The notes under the pieces: model-generated
What the model was told of the DNA's origin: nothing
The model's input: only the letters and a program-made list of their open reading frames with translations
The model's database searches: none
Assembly: GCF_900109945.1 (NCBI RefSeq)
Contig: NZ_FOBX01000014.1
Span: forward strand, 1 to 64,000
DNA length: 64,000 nucleotides
Source of the DNA: Bradyrhizobium sp. OK095
Lineage (GTDB): Bacteria; Pseudomonadota; Alphaproteobacteria; Rhizobiales; Xanthobacteraceae
Direction of reading: 5' to 3'
Translations under genes and position numbers: made by a program
Shown: positions 1 to 9,204 of the stretch, piece by piece
Position numbering within the stretch: the first letter of the stretch is position 1
Layout of the letters: the number at the start of each line of letters is the position of its first letter

Positions 1-3000
1 TCGCCTTCGTCAGCAGCGCTCTGGAAACCGGCAACAGCCCCGACCTCGCCGATCTCGCCTTCACAATGCAGGTCGGACGCGAGGCGATGGAGAGCAGACT
101 TGTCTGTGTCGTCAACGACGCCCGCGACCTGCGTAAGACTCTGGATGAATATTGCCGCGGCAAGGACATGGTCGAGAATTGCTATAGTGGCCGCGTCGGA
201 AAGAGCAGCGATACGGACGGATGGCTCGATGCCGAAGAAGGGCAGGAGCTTATCGCAAGGTGGCTGGAGAACCGAGAGCTACTGAAGCTGGCGAGGGCAT
301 GGGCCAAAGGTAAATCGGTCGACTGGAAATCGCTCCATCCCGGCTTCAAGCCGCGGCGGATCAGTCTTCCCACCTATCCGTTTGTGAAAGAGCGGTATGG
401 AATCGAATCTGCTGCGCGCACCGTCAGCGCCGCCACGTCGCGCGACGTCATGCACGCGCCATTACGTCAGGACATGTCGGGCTTCTCCGACGCTATTCCT
501 ATGGTGCCGGGTGCTGACTTGGCGGACGAAGTACAGGCCACGGTGACTCAGTGGATCAGCCAGTTACTCAATGTCGCCGTCCAGGATATCGAGAGCGAGA
601 TCGAACTGACCCAGTACGGCCTCGACTCGATCAGCTCGATCCAGTTGGTCAATCGAATCAACCAAGCTTACGGTCTCGAGCTGTCTCTGACGATCTTCTA
701 TGAGCAACCCACTTTATCGGGCTTCGCGCGACATCTGGTCGACGAGCACGGCGCGGCCGTCACGGCGAGACACGGGTATTCCAACCGCGGACTTGCCGCA
801 ACCGAACGTCTTGAGGAACCGGCGCCACACATCGAACAGCCAAAATCGTCGATGATCGAGCTGCCTGTTCGATCGGAGCGAGGCGCGATGATGAATGGGT
901 CAAAAGCGCATTTCGTCAACGGATCGACGCAGAGCTTGAGCCTGCCGCAGGCGTCGGCGAACGAGCAAGGCGCGACACCGATTGCCATCGCCAGGCCGCG
1001 CACGGCTCCGTTGTCGCCGTCTTATGCGCAGGAACGCCTGCTGCTGACGCATCAGAACGCGAATGTCGGCTCCGCCTACAATGTCCCGATGGCCTTTCGG
1101 CTTGTTGGATCCCTGGATATGGACGTCCTGCAGGCAAGCGTTGCCGAGGTCGTCGGACGCCACGAAAGTCTTCGGACTCGGTTTACATCCGTGGACGGTT
1201 TCGTCGTCCAGGTGATCGAGCCTTCGGTTGCCGTCGAATTGTCCGTCGTCGACCTCGGGCATTTGCACGACGCCGAACGGCGCGACGAAGTGTGGCGCGC
1301 GGCCCATGAGATCGTGCGGCGGCCGTTCGATCTCGAGGCCGCGCCGCTCTTTCGTGTCGGCCTGATACGGGTTCGACCAGCCGAACATCTGCTGGTCATG
1401 GTTGCCCACCATATCATTTCGGACGGTTGGTCCATGGAGGTCCTCATCCGCGAGGTCAGCGCGCTGTACTCGGCGTTCTCGCGAGAGCTTCGATCGCCGC
1501 TGCCCGAGCTGGCGGTCCAGTATGCCGATCACGCCATCAGGCAAAGACAGCAGGTGGAGGCGCGGCTTCTGGATCGGCAGATCAGCTATTGGGTGGATCG
1601 TTTGGCCGACGCGCCGGTCCTGAGTCTGCCGACCGACCGGCCGCGCCCGTCGGTACCGAGCTATCGGGGCGCGACCGCTCTGTTCAATTTTCCCGAGCAT
1701 GATGTCGCCGCGCTGCGTAGCCTCGCGCAGCGGGAAGGCGCATCGCTTTTCCTGGTGTTGTTCGCGGCCTTCAACATCGTTGCCGCGCGCTTGAGCGGAC
1801 AACAGGATGTCGTCATCGGCACGCCGGTCGCGGGTCGTGGATCGCTCGACGTCGAGAACGTGATCGGCTTCTTCATCAACATGCTCGCCTTGCGCACGGA
1901 CCTTTCCGGCGAGCCGACCTTCCGGCAATGTCTCAAGCGCGTCAAAGACGCTGCTCTGGGCGCGTTTGCCCATCAGGATGTGCCGCTCGCCAGAATAGAG
2001 ACAGAGATCGGCGCGGTGCGGGATCTCGCGCAACAGCCGCTATTTCGCGTCCTGTTCGGGCTGCAGAAGGTGTCCGCCCAGGCAGCCCATTTCGCTGGTC
2101 TGGAGGCGTTTCCGGTCAACGTCGACAACGATACGTCGCGACGTGACGTCTCCTTCTTCATGTATGAGACGGCCGACGGACTGTTTGGGACGTTGGAATA
2201 TGCCACGGACCTGTTCGATCCGTCGACCATCGATGCCATGCTCACCGAGTTCAGATCGGTCCTGCTGCAGATCATCGGCGACCTCGACTCCGACATCGCG
2301 GTGCGGAATTCCGGAGATCGCATGGATGGGAGTGGTTCAACGCCAATCGTGATGGGCGCGCCCACCTCGCTCGATCCGTCGGACTGGGGCAGCTTCCGAG
2401 TGCAGGGCCACAGAATGCTGGACGATATGCTCGACTATCTCGAAGGCATTCGCGAGCGCCCTGTCTGGCAACCCATTCCCGACGGCGTCCGCGCGCGCTT
2501 CCGTGAGCCTCTCCCGGCCGGGCCGACCGACCTTGCCGTCGTGCATGAGGAATTCATGGAAAATATCCTTCCATTCGCCACCGGAAATGCGCATCCGGGC
2601 TTCATGGGATGGGTCCATGGCGGCGGCAATCCGGACGGCATGCTCGCGGAGATGCTTGCGGCGGGGCTCAATGCGAATCTCGGCGGGCGAGACCACGTGC
2701 CGATGGAGGTCGAGAAGCAGATCGGCCACTGGGCACGCGAGTTGTTCGGCTTTCCGGAGGGGGCCACGGGCCTGTTTGTCACGGGTACGTCGATGGCAAA
2801 CATGATCGCGTTGCTGGTGGCCCGACATGCCATGGTCGGTGATGAGGTGCGCCGTGCGGGGATCGGCGCCTTTGGAGGCCTCGTTGCCTATACGTCGGCA
2901 GCCGCGCACGGCTGTATCTCGCAAGCCATGGATCTCGCCGGCATCGGTACGGATTCTCTGCGGCAGATTCCGACAGACGCAAATCATGCCATCGACGTGG

Positions 3001-3830
3001 CCTTGCTCGAGCGGGCCATCGCCGATGACCGCGCGCGGGGCCTTCGTCCGTTCCTGATTGTCGGCACGGCGGGAAGCGTCGATATCGGGGCGATCGACGA
3101 TCTGCAGGCACTCGCCGCGATCGCGAAGCGCGAGGATATCTGGTTTCATGTCGATGGAGCGTTCGGCGCGCTCGGAATGCTCGCGCCGGAGATTGCGCCA
3201 CGCCTGGCTGGCATGGAGAAGGCGGATTCCCTCGCATTTGACTTCCACAAATGGGGCCAGGTTCCCTACGACGCCGGCTTCATCATGGTGCGGGACGGCG
3301 AGCAGCACCTCGCGACTTTCACCAATCCGGCCGCCTACCTCCGGCGAGAGAAGCGTGGACTGGCTGCCGGATCGCCCTGGTTTTGCGACTTCGGTCCAGA
3401 CTTATCACGTGGCTTCAGGGCTCTGAAGACCTGGTTCACCATCAAGGTTCACGGTGCTGCCCGGATGGGGGCGGTGATCTCCGGGACATGCGAGCTGGCG
3501 CAGTACATGAAGCGTCAGGTGGAGGCCCATCCCGAGCTCGAGCTTCTGGCACCGGTGCAGCTCAACATCGTCTGCTTCCGCTATCGCTGCGCTGATCCCG
3601 ATCCGGTCAACGCCGCGATCGCCGCCGACCTGCACGAATCCGGGATCGTTGCGCCCTCGACCACGGTACTTGATGGTCAGCTCGCCATTCGCGCAGCGAT
3701 CGTCAACCATCGCACCGAAATTCACGACATCGACGCGGCCGTCGAGGCGACAATTCGATTTGGTCGGGCTCGGACCGAGGTGCGCGGAAGCCTTCAGGCT
3801 GCGCGTGAAATCAATGCATCTGAGCCGTGA
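1..3830 (+). CDS. Hybrid PKS/NRPS C-terminal part: KS flank-ACP-C-PLP decarboxylase (5' truncated)
   Basis: The frame is open from the left edge, so the N-terminus lies outside the window; residue numbers here count from the Met codon at 66. The first ~130 residues match the flanking region that follows a ketosynthase lacking an AT domain (DLAFTMQVGREAM, then RRISLPTYPFVKERY). An ACP follows (~155-230; phosphopantetheine site GLDS, Ser188). Next is a full condensation domain (~315-745) with RHESLRTRF, the catalytic HHIISDG at 448-454 and HQDVP. The last ~460 residues are a group II PLP-dependent decarboxylase of the aromatic/glutamate type, with HVDGAFGA (Asp1030) and the PLP lysine in DFHKWG (Lys1062). 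There is no adenylation or thioesterase domain. I infer that the decarboxylase makes a free amine which the C domain uses to release the chain as an amide. The domain calls are secure; the product is unknown. Confidence 0.9.
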   Translation, partial: AFVSSALETGNSPDLADLAFTMQVGREAMESRLVCVVNDARDLRKTLDEYCRGKDMVENCYSGRVGKSSDTDGWLDAEEGQELIARWLENRELLKLARAWAKGKSVDWKSLHPGFKPRRISLPTYPFVKERYGIESAARTVSAATSRDVMHAPLRQDMSGFSDAIPMVPGADLADEVQATVTQWISQLLNVAVQDIESEIELTQYGLDSISSIQLVNRINQAYGLELSLTIFYEQPTLSGFARHLVDEHGAAVTARHGYSNRGLAATERLEEPAPHIEQPKSSMIELPVRSERGAMMNGSKAHFVNGSTQSLSLPQASANEQGATPIAIARPRTAPLSPSYAQERLLLTHQNANVGSAYNVPMAFRLVGSLDMDVLQASVAEVVGRHESLRTRFTSVDGFVVQVIEPSVAVELSVVDLGHLHDAERRDEVWRAAHEIVRRPFDLEAAPLFRVGLIRVRPAEHLLVMVAHHIISDGWSMEVLIREVSALYSAFSRELRSPLPELAVQYADHAIRQRQQVEARLLDRQISYWVDRLADAPVLSLPTDRPRPSVPSYRGATALFNFPEHDVAALRSLAQREGASLFLVLFAAFNIVAARLSGQQDVVIGTPVAGRGSLDVENVIGFFINMLALRTDLSGEPTFRQCLKRVKDAALGAFAHQDVPLARIETEIGAVRDLAQQPLFRVLFGLQKVSAQAAHFAGLEAFPVNVDNDTSRRDVSFFMYETADGLFGTLEYATDLFDPSTIDAMLTEFRSVLLQIIGDLDSDIAVRNSGDRMDGSGSTPIVMGAPTSLDPSDWGSFRVQGHRMLDDMLDYLEGIRERPVWQPIPDGVRARFREPLPAGPTDLAVVHEEFMENILPFATGNAHPGFMGWVHGGGNPDGMLAEMLAAGLNANLGGRDHVPMEVEKQIGHWARELFGFPEGATGLFVTGTSMANMIALLVARHAMVGDEVRRAGIGAFGGLVAYTSAAAHGCISQAMDLAGIGTDSLRQIPTDANHAIDVALLERAIADDRARGLRPFLIVGTAGSVDIGAIDDLQALAAIAKREDIWFHVDGAFGALGMLAPEIAPRLAGMEKADSLAFDFHKWGQVPYDAGFIMVRDGEQHLATFTNPAAYLRREKRGLAAGSPWFCDFGPDLSRGFRALKTWFTIKVHGAARMGAVISGTCELAQYMKRQVEAHPELELLAPVQLNIVCFRYRCADPDPVNAAIAADLHESGIVAPSTTVLDGQLAIRAAIVNHRTEIHDIDAAVEATIRFGRARTEVRGSLQAAREINASEP

Positions 3831-3851
3831 TAGCAGGTCGTGCCGCGGCGC

Positions 3852-5729
3852 TTATCCCACGATCCCGAGCTCGGTCAGCGTCCTGACGAGACGTTGGGCC
3901 AGTTGTTCGGGCTGCTGGCCGATCGTCTGTAGATGTATCTCGGGATTTTCGGGGGCCTCATAGGGCGCATCGAAGCCGGTGAAATTCTTGATCTCGCCGG
4001 CCTTCGCTTTCGCGTATAGCCCCTTGGGATCCCGTTTCGCACATTCGTCGATCGGTGTGTCGACAAAGACTTCGACGAATTCGCCGTCGGCGACCAGACG
4101 CCGGACCGCTTCGCGTTCGGCGCGGTAGGGGGAGATGAAGGAACACAGCACGATCAGCCCCGCATCCACCATCAGTTTCGCCACCTCGCCGGCGCGCCGG
4201 ATGTTTTCGACCCGGTCTGGCTCCGTGAATCCGAGGTCACGGTTGAGCCCGTGCCGGACGTTGTCGCCGTCAAGCATCATGGTGTGATGACCGGCGGCGT
4301 GAAGCTGCCGTTCTACCATGTTGGCGATGGTCGATTTGCCGGCGCCTGACAGGCCGGTGAGCCAGATAATCGCCGGCCTCTGGTGCTTGTGCGCGGCCCG
4401 CTCCGCCTTCCCGATCAGGGTCGCTTGCCAGTGGATGTTGGTGCCACGCCGCAGGCCGAAGGCAATCATGCCCGCTCCGAGAGTATGATTGGTCAACCGG
4501 TCGATCATGATGAACGAGCCGGTCTTGCGGTTTTGCTCGTATGGATCGAACGCAACAGGCGTCCCCGTCGACAGGTTGCAGAAACCGATGTCGTTGAGGC
4601 CCAAAGTATGGGTCGCGAGATGCTCGCGCGTATTGACGTCGATCCTGTATTTGATCCCGGTGACCGTGATCGGCGTGGTCCTGGTGCCGATGCGCGCCAG
4701 ATACGAGCGGCCCGGCATCAGCGCCTGATCGCTCATCCAGATGATATGGGCGGCAAATTGATCCGAGATTTCGGTGTCGGACGCCGGGCTGACCAGGAGA
4801 TCGCCGCGCGAGATGTCGATCTCGCTGGTCAGCGTCAGCGTGATGGCGTCACCTGCTTGTGCCGATGATTGCGGCCCATCATAGGTGATGAGTTCCTTCA
4901 CGCGTGACGTCTGACCGGAGCCGGCGGCGGTGATGGGGTCGCCGACACCGATGGTGCCGGAGGCGACCGTTCCGGCATATCCCCTGAAATCAGGTCCCGG
5001 ACGATTGACCCACTGCACCGGAAAGCGGAACGGCTTTCCGGTCATTTCCTGCGTCACATCGACAGTCTCGAGATAGTCGAGCAGCGTTGGGCCGCGATAC
5101 CAGGACGTCTGGTCCGACCGGCGCATGACGTTGTCGCCGTTGCGGGCCGAGATCGGAATGGCCGCGATGGAGGAGAAGCCGAGCTCGGATGCGAAGGCGC
5201 GATACTGGGAGACAATACGCTCGAAAATGTCTGAATCGTACGACACCAGATCGATCTTGTTCACCGCGAGGACGACGTGGCGCAGACCGAGCAGGGAGCA
5301 GATCAGCGAATGCCGGCGCGTTTGCACCAGAACGCCCTTGCGCGCGTCGATCAGCAGGACGGCAAGGTCGGCCTTCGATGCCCCGGTTGCCATGTTCCGC
5401 GTGTACTGCTCATGACCAGGCGTGTCGGCGACGATGAAGGACCGCTTCGACGTGCTGAAGAAACGATACGCGACGTCGATCGTGATGCCCTGCTCGCGCT
5501 CGGCCTCGAGGCCATCGACGAGAAGGGCGAGGTCGACATGACCGCCCGTCGTGCCGTAGCGCGCCGAATCCCTGGCAAGCGCCGACAATTGATCCTGGAA
5601 GATCTGCTTTGAATCGTGAAGGAGGCGCCCGATCAGGGTGGATTTGCCGTCGTCGACCGATCCGCAAGTCAGGAATCGCAGGAGCTCCTTGCCCGCCTGC
5701 CCGGCGGGAACGTCGACGCCGTCCATCAA
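3852..5729 (-). CDS. cysNC: Bifunctional sulfate adenylyltransferase GTPase subunit / APS kinase (CysN-CysC, NodQ type)
   Basis: This 625-residue fusion makes PAPS: with CysD the N-terminal part forms APS from sulfate and ATP, driven by GTP, and the C-terminal part phosphorylates APS. Seen: an elongation-factor-like GTPase with P-loop GSVDDGKS (23-30), DTPGHEQYTRNM and NKID, then beta-barrel domains, then an APS kinase with P-loop GLSGAGKS starting at residue 459 and the motif DGDNVRHGLN. The start overlaps the cysD stop by 4 bp (ATGA), so the two are translationally coupled. No cysH or cysI lies nearby, and fused NodQ-type enzymes commonly feed sulfotransferases, so a role in sulfation rather than sulfur assimilation is plausible but inferred. 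It converges on the PKS/NRPS gene with a 21 bp gap. Confidence 0.95.
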   Translation of the reverse strand: MMDGVDVPAGQAGKELLRFLTCGSVDDGKSTLIGRLLHDSKQIFQDQLSALARDSARYGTTGGHVDLALLVDGLEAEREQGITIDVAYRFFSTSKRSFIVADTPGHEQYTRNMATGASKADLAVLLIDARKGVLVQTRRHSLICSLLGLRHVVLAVNKIDLVSYDSDIFERIVSQYRAFASELGFSSIAAIPISARNGDNVMRRSDQTSWYRGPTLLDYLETVDVTQEMTGKPFRFPVQWVNRPGPDFRGYAGTVASGTIGVGDPITAAGSGQTSRVKELITYDGPQSSAQAGDAITLTLTSEIDISRGDLLVSPASDTEISDQFAAHIIWMSDQALMPGRSYLARIGTRTTPITVTGIKYRIDVNTREHLATHTLGLNDIGFCNLSTGTPVAFDPYEQNRKTGSFIMIDRLTNHTLGAGMIAFGLRRGTNIHWQATLIGKAERAAHKHQRPAIIWLTGLSGAGKSTIANMVERQLHAAGHHTMMLDGDNVRHGLNRDLGFTEPDRVENIRRAGEVAKLMVDAGLIVLCSFISPYRAEREAVRRLVADGEFVEVFVDTPIDECAKRDPKGLYAKAKAGEIKNFTGFDAPYEAPENPEIHLQTIGQQPEQLAQRLVRTLTELGIVG

Positions 5730-6664
5730 AAATAACCTTCGCGCTTCTTCTTTTCCATCGATGCGGTCTCATCGCTGTCGATGAGGCGGCCCTGGCGTTC
5801 GGACAGACGCGTCGACCGCATCTCGGAGACGATGTCTTCGAGCGTGATGGCGTCGGATTCGATCGCCCCTGTTAGCGGATAGCATCCGAGCGTTCGAAAT
5901 CGAACACGCCGCATTTCCACCTGCTCGCCGGGCGCCAGAGGCAGGCGATCGTCGTCGACCATGATCCATGCACCGTCGCGCCGCACCACGGGACGCCGCT
6001 TGGCGAAATAGAGCGGCACCACCGGAATGTCTTCCAGCGTTATGTAGTGCCAGATGTCCAATTCGGTCCAGTTCGACAGCGGGAAGACGCGGATGGTCTC
6101 GCCTGGCCGAATCCGCGTGTTGAACAGGTTCCACAATTCGGGGCGCTGATTGCGCGGGTCCCAGGCATGCCCCTGCGAGCGGAAGGAGAAAATGCGTTCC
6201 TTGGCCCGGCTCTTCTCCTCGTCTCGCCTCGCTCCGCCAAACGCTGCGTCGAAGCCATGGAGGTCGAGCGCCTGCTTGAGGGCTTCCGTCTTCATGATCT
6301 GGGTATGTACAGAGGATCCAGAGGCGATCGGGCCGATGCCGCGCGCCAATCCGTCCTCGTTGACATGCACGATCAGATTAATCCCGAGACGACCCACGGT
6401 CTCGTCGCGAAACGCGATCATCTCCCGAAATTTCCAGGTGGTATCGACGTGGAGAAGGGGGAAGGGGAGTCTAGCCGGATGGAATGCCTTGATCGCCAGA
6501 TGCAGCATGACGGCTGAATCCTTGCCGATCGAATACAGCATCACGGGCGCTTTGAACTCGGCAAAGACCTCGCGCATGATCTCGATGGATTCCGCTTCCA
6601 GGGACTTGAGGTGTTTTGGAAGCAAACGTTGCGAGATCTCGTTCTGTGGGACGGAAGTATCCAT
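5726..6664 (-). CDS. cysD: Sulfate adenylyltransferase subunit 2 (CysD/NodP)
   Basis: This 312-residue catalytic subunit of ATP sulfurylase is a PP-loop ATPase of the PAPS-reductase-like superfamily. The PP-loop reads YSIGKDSAVMLHL near residue 45. The conserved GGARRDEEKSRAKERIFSFR stretch and the C-terminal TLGCYPLTGAIES block are typical of CysD, and the ending KKKREGYF is characteristic. It pairs with the GTPase half of the downstream cysNC, with which it overlaps by 4 bp. The ATG at 6664 has no strong Shine-Dalgarno sequence, but the usual family N-terminus fits this start. It is the first gene of a two-gene operon. Confidence 0.95.
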   Translation of the reverse strand: MDTSVPQNEISQRLLPKHLKSLEAESIEIMREVFAEFKAPVMLYSIGKDSAVMLHLAIKAFHPARLPFPLLHVDTTWKFREMIAFRDETVGRLGINLIVHVNEDGLARGIGPIASGSSVHTQIMKTEALKQALDLHGFDAAFGGARRDEEKSRAKERIFSFRSQGHAWDPRNQRPELWNLFNTRIRPGETIRVFPLSNWTELDIWHYITLEDIPVVPLYFAKRRPVVRRDGAWIMVDDDRLPLAPGEQVEMRRVRFRTLGCYPLTGAIESDAITLEDIVSEMRSTRLSERQGRLIDSDETASMEKKKREGYF

Positions 6665-6730
6665 TACACGCGATCGCCTGTACGCCTTCTGACATGGGAA
6701 AGGAGCCGGATGCCCCCTACAGCTGGAACG

Positions 6731-6910
6731 TTAGGGTTTTCGGGCCTCCTTCGCCGGCGTGCGGTAGACAGGCTGGTAGTCGAAGTTTCGTGAACTCCAG
6801 CGGAGCTTCAACGGACATCCGCAGTCGCAGATGACCTGCTCGTCGTTGGCGAGGGGGATCTCTTTCGGGACCACGACATAGTCCGTGCCGCATGTGCAGC
6901 GGTAGTTCAT
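6731..6910 (-). CDS. Small zinc-ribbon-like protein, 59 aa
   Basis: The frame is open further upstream, but the conserved-looking part begins at the ATG at 6910 (MNYRCTCGTDYVV). It has two Cys clusters, CTCG near the N-terminus and CDCGCPL about 25 residues later, a spacing that suggests a small zinc ribbon. No membrane segment or signal peptide is visible. It lies 66 bp upstream of cysD on the same strand. I do not recognise a named family; function unknown. The coding call rests on the paired Cys motifs and typical codon use. Confidence 0.6.
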   Translation of the reverse strand: MNYRCTCGTDYVVVPKEIPLANDEQVICDCGCPLKLRWSSRNFDYQPVYRTPAKEARKP

Positions 6911-7392
6911 CGAGCATCCATAGGAATGTTGTGGGTCGGGGTGTCGCTGGTCCGCCGCAGAGGGCCGGCGCGATGAGGCTTGCAGCCTGGAACCAGGCGG
7001 CCGGCCAAGCGGTGGAGATGGCGACCGCGCAGTTTTCATATGGCCTTCCCGATTGCAGCCCTATTCTACCACAGGCGTATGCCGCGGTAAATTACAATCG
7101 CTTCGAGCCGATGTGCTTTGGATTGGGGGAGGCTTTTCGGCCCTGCCGACCGAGATTATGTTTGACCTGTGCATCGCGCGAGGCGTCGTCGGCCTGTCCT
7201 CGGAGAACTCCCCAGAACTCGGTCACGGCGCCCGGCCTGCAGGTCGGATGGTTCTGGAGCAACGCCCGATCGAAGTGCTATCTGATCGATTTCGAGGCCT
7301 TAGCGGGAAGCCGCTGGAGGCCTTTTCGTTGAGCGGTCGAAGCGGGGGAAGGTTGCAAAGCAGGCCTCGGTCCCCGGCTCACGCAAGCGTCC
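6911..7392. other. Intergenic stretch, nothing convincing
   Basis: About 480 bp between the zinc-ribbon gene and the next exported protein gene. Open frames exist on the plus strand (for example 6892-7332), but their translation is rich in Arg, Cys and Ser with no recognisable domain. I see no repeat, RNA gene or strong hairpin. Confidence 0.4.
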
Positions 7393-7650
7393 TTATTTCA
7401 GGTTGACGGCCCGGCAGTAGTTGGAGCTCTCAATGCCGGTCCAGCCCCGCTCCATCCGGTTCGCTTGACATTCGTAGAAAGTCTTGAAGTTGAGAACATT
7501 TCTGCAGTTGCGACCCGCAGCATTGGACAGAGAGCATTCGACGACCCCTGGGCCATTGCTGGTTTGGGCTGCGACTTTGAGGGGGGCGGCACTCACTGGC
7601 GCAATCGACATGGCGACAAGAGCAAAAGCGGTCATTGCCAACGTCTTCAT
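7393..7650 (-). CDS. Small exported four-cysteine protein, 85 aa
   Basis: The start at 7650 is preceded by a good Shine-Dalgarno sequence (AAGGAAAG) and begins a clear Sec signal peptide: MKTLAM, a hydrophobic core and a likely cleavage site after PVSA (~residue 21). The mature part of about 64 residues has four cysteines (VVEC, RNC, YEC, NYC), consistent with two disulfides in the periplasm. The longer upstream extension of the frame (to 7695) would put 15 basic residues before the signal and is less likely. No family is recognised; function unknown. Confidence 0.75.
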   Translation of the reverse strand: MKTLAMTAFALVAMSIAPVSAAPLKVAAQTSNGPGVVECSLSNAAGRNCRNVLNFKTFYECQANRMERGWTGIESSNYCRAVNLK

Positions 7651-7782
7651 GGCTTTCCTTCTTATCCGGGACAGCAGATGCCTACCCCAAAACAAATGCT
7701 ACCAGAGCGTGCGAGAAGCCTCCAGCTCAATCTAGGTGCACCTGTTGATTGAAGGGCTGCTGTCGCTCGATAAGACTTTGAC

Positions 7783-7810
7783 GGGTTCCGCTTCGCTCTA
7801 CCCATCCGAC
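7783..7810. repeat. Half copy of the palindromic repeat
   Basis: One arm only (GGGTT-CCGCTTCGCTCTACCCATCC) of the palindrome seen complete at 9123-9202 and 10512-10595. It abuts the stop codon of the DUF2806-like gene (7810-7812). The matching left arm is missing. Confidence 0.6.
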
Positions 7811-8991
7811 TAGTTTGGTTTCAGCTTGGCCTTTCTCGGAAATTTGGATGTTCGGGCCGTCTTGAGAACGTGGATCCCATTCGAGTTGGCAGCATCTAGG
7901 ATCGCGCCGTAGACGTCTTCGAGCAATTTAATCGCCTGGCTGTCGAGATGCTTTCGCAGTGACGCGACCGTTTGTTGTTCAGTGCGCTCGCATGTGTCTA
8001 TGCCCTCACTTTCGCCCTGTCGGACCAGAAATTTGAAGGACGTCAGGTTGGAAAGCTCTGCACCGGCTATGTTCCGACCGATGACGTTGATGGTGATCAA
8101 TCCTCCGAATTTCGCTTGTCGATTGACCAGCTCGCGGAGTCCGCCGATCGCCCGATCGCGTTCAACGCCGTCCAGAACCGAGGGCGGAGGAGTGCGGCTT
8201 ATGACCGAGGAGACGCTGCCCCTTCCCTCGATCGCGTCGTACAACTCCTCACCGATATATGTCAGTTCGAGAAATGTCAGGTCTCCATCGACATCCGAAA
8301 CGGTGACGATGAACGGATCGAGATTGATCGTGATGTCGGTAGCATTGTCCATAAAGAGAAAATTGGCCTGCTTGAGTTTCCGCAATAGCTTCATCTGACC
8401 AGGGAAGAAGTATGCCGGGGTATGGTGTAGCTTCAGCATCGTTTTGGAGTATCGCTGCAGGAAATCGCTCATCTCGTGGTCGAGGTATTTCATGCTCTCG
8501 ACCAGCATTGGCGACATTCCGCCGTGATTGGCTTGAAAGGCCAGTATCCTGCTGAAAAGAGCCTGTATTTCCCGGTCGCCAAATCGCTTGCAGGTGTTGA
8601 GGAAAAGACTCATCCAGTCGTCTTCTATCTCGGGACGATCGATGTCGTCGCCCCCATTCGGCGGCGGCAGCGTCAAGGCCTCGCCGACGATGGACTCGAT
8701 GTTCCGCTGCTCTCTGACGATCTCGCTTACCACCCGGGCTCTTGCGCGCTCGGCCAGGTCGGCATCCCCCTCGGCTGCAACAGCTCCCGCTCTCACATTG
8801 GCTTCGGCCAAAGTCACGATGCGGTATGCCTCGGCGTCGGCGGTCGCCCGTCCTTCCCGTCGGATTTGAAAGGGCCGGAACGCTGCGCCGAGAAGCTTTT
8901 CAACAGAGGAAAGGATTGCAGCGGCGGCTTTGCCAAGCCCGGCTTGATCGGATATCTCGGCAAGCGATCTGGCGGGAAGATTGTCGGTCAT
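7810..8991 (-). CDS. DUF2806-like protein of unknown function, 393 aa
   Basis: A soluble protein with no signal peptide or clear membrane span. The N-terminal ~110 residues look helical and alanine-rich (EAYRIVTLAEANVRAGAV, then VVSEIVREQRNIESIV), followed by a region of the DUF2806 type (DDDWMSLF-like WMSLFLNTCKRFGD, LFSRILAFQ) and a C-terminal alpha/beta part. The family name is from memory of such sequences; no biochemical role is known to me. The gene is visibly AT-richer than its surroundings (positions 8341-8400 hold 26 G+C of 60, against 43 of 60 at 12421-12480), which suggests transfer. A half palindromic repeat abuts its stop. Confidence 0.65.
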   Translation of the reverse strand: MTDNLPARSLAEISDQAGLGKAAAAILSSVEKLLGAAFRPFQIRREGRATADAEAYRIVTLAEANVRAGAVAAEGDADLAERARARVVSEIVREQRNIESIVGEALTLPPPNGGDDIDRPEIEDDWMSLFLNTCKRFGDREIQALFSRILAFQANHGGMSPMLVESMKYLDHEMSDFLQRYSKTMLKLHHTPAYFFPGQMKLLRKLKQANFLFMDNATDITINLDPFIVTVSDVDGDLTFLELTYIGEELYDAIEGRGSVSSVISRTPPPSVLDGVERDRAIGGLRELVNRQAKFGGLITINVIGRNIAGAELSNLTSFKFLVRQGESEGIDTCERTEQQTVASLRKHLDSQAIKLLEDVYGAILDAANSNGIHVLKTARTSKFPRKAKLKPN

Positions 8992-9122
8992 TTTTGCTGT
9001 GGCTCATCAGATCGAGTCTGGTCAAAGGCTAACATCTTCGCCGCCCTTGAGGGCGCGAGAGAAGATCATAGCAGAATTATACGACACGCGGATCGCAGTT
9101 CGCCAGCCTTCGTGGGATGGTA

Positions 9123-9202
9123 CGTAGGACAGGTAGAGCACTTGCGAAACCCATCAATTCCAAAAGAGCGATGGGTTTTGCTTCCGCTCTACCCATCCTA
9201 CG
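9123..9202. repeat. Palindromic REP-like repeat, copy A
   Basis: An inverted repeat with outer arms CGTAGGA.AGGTAGAGC and GCTCTACCCATCCTACG and inner arms AAACCCATC / GATGGGTTT. It lies between the start of the DUF2806-like gene and the stop of the next minus-strand gene, ending 3 bp from that stop codon. The same sequence recurs at 10512-10595, and one arm at 7783. Dispersed copies of this type are familiar from Bradyrhizobium genomes. Confidence 0.85.
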
Positions 9203-9204
9203 CG

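Noticed and set aside
6892..7332. 146-residue plus-strand frame in the gap after the zinc-ribbon gene
   Set aside because: There is no ribosome site, no domain, and the composition is unlike neighbouring genes.
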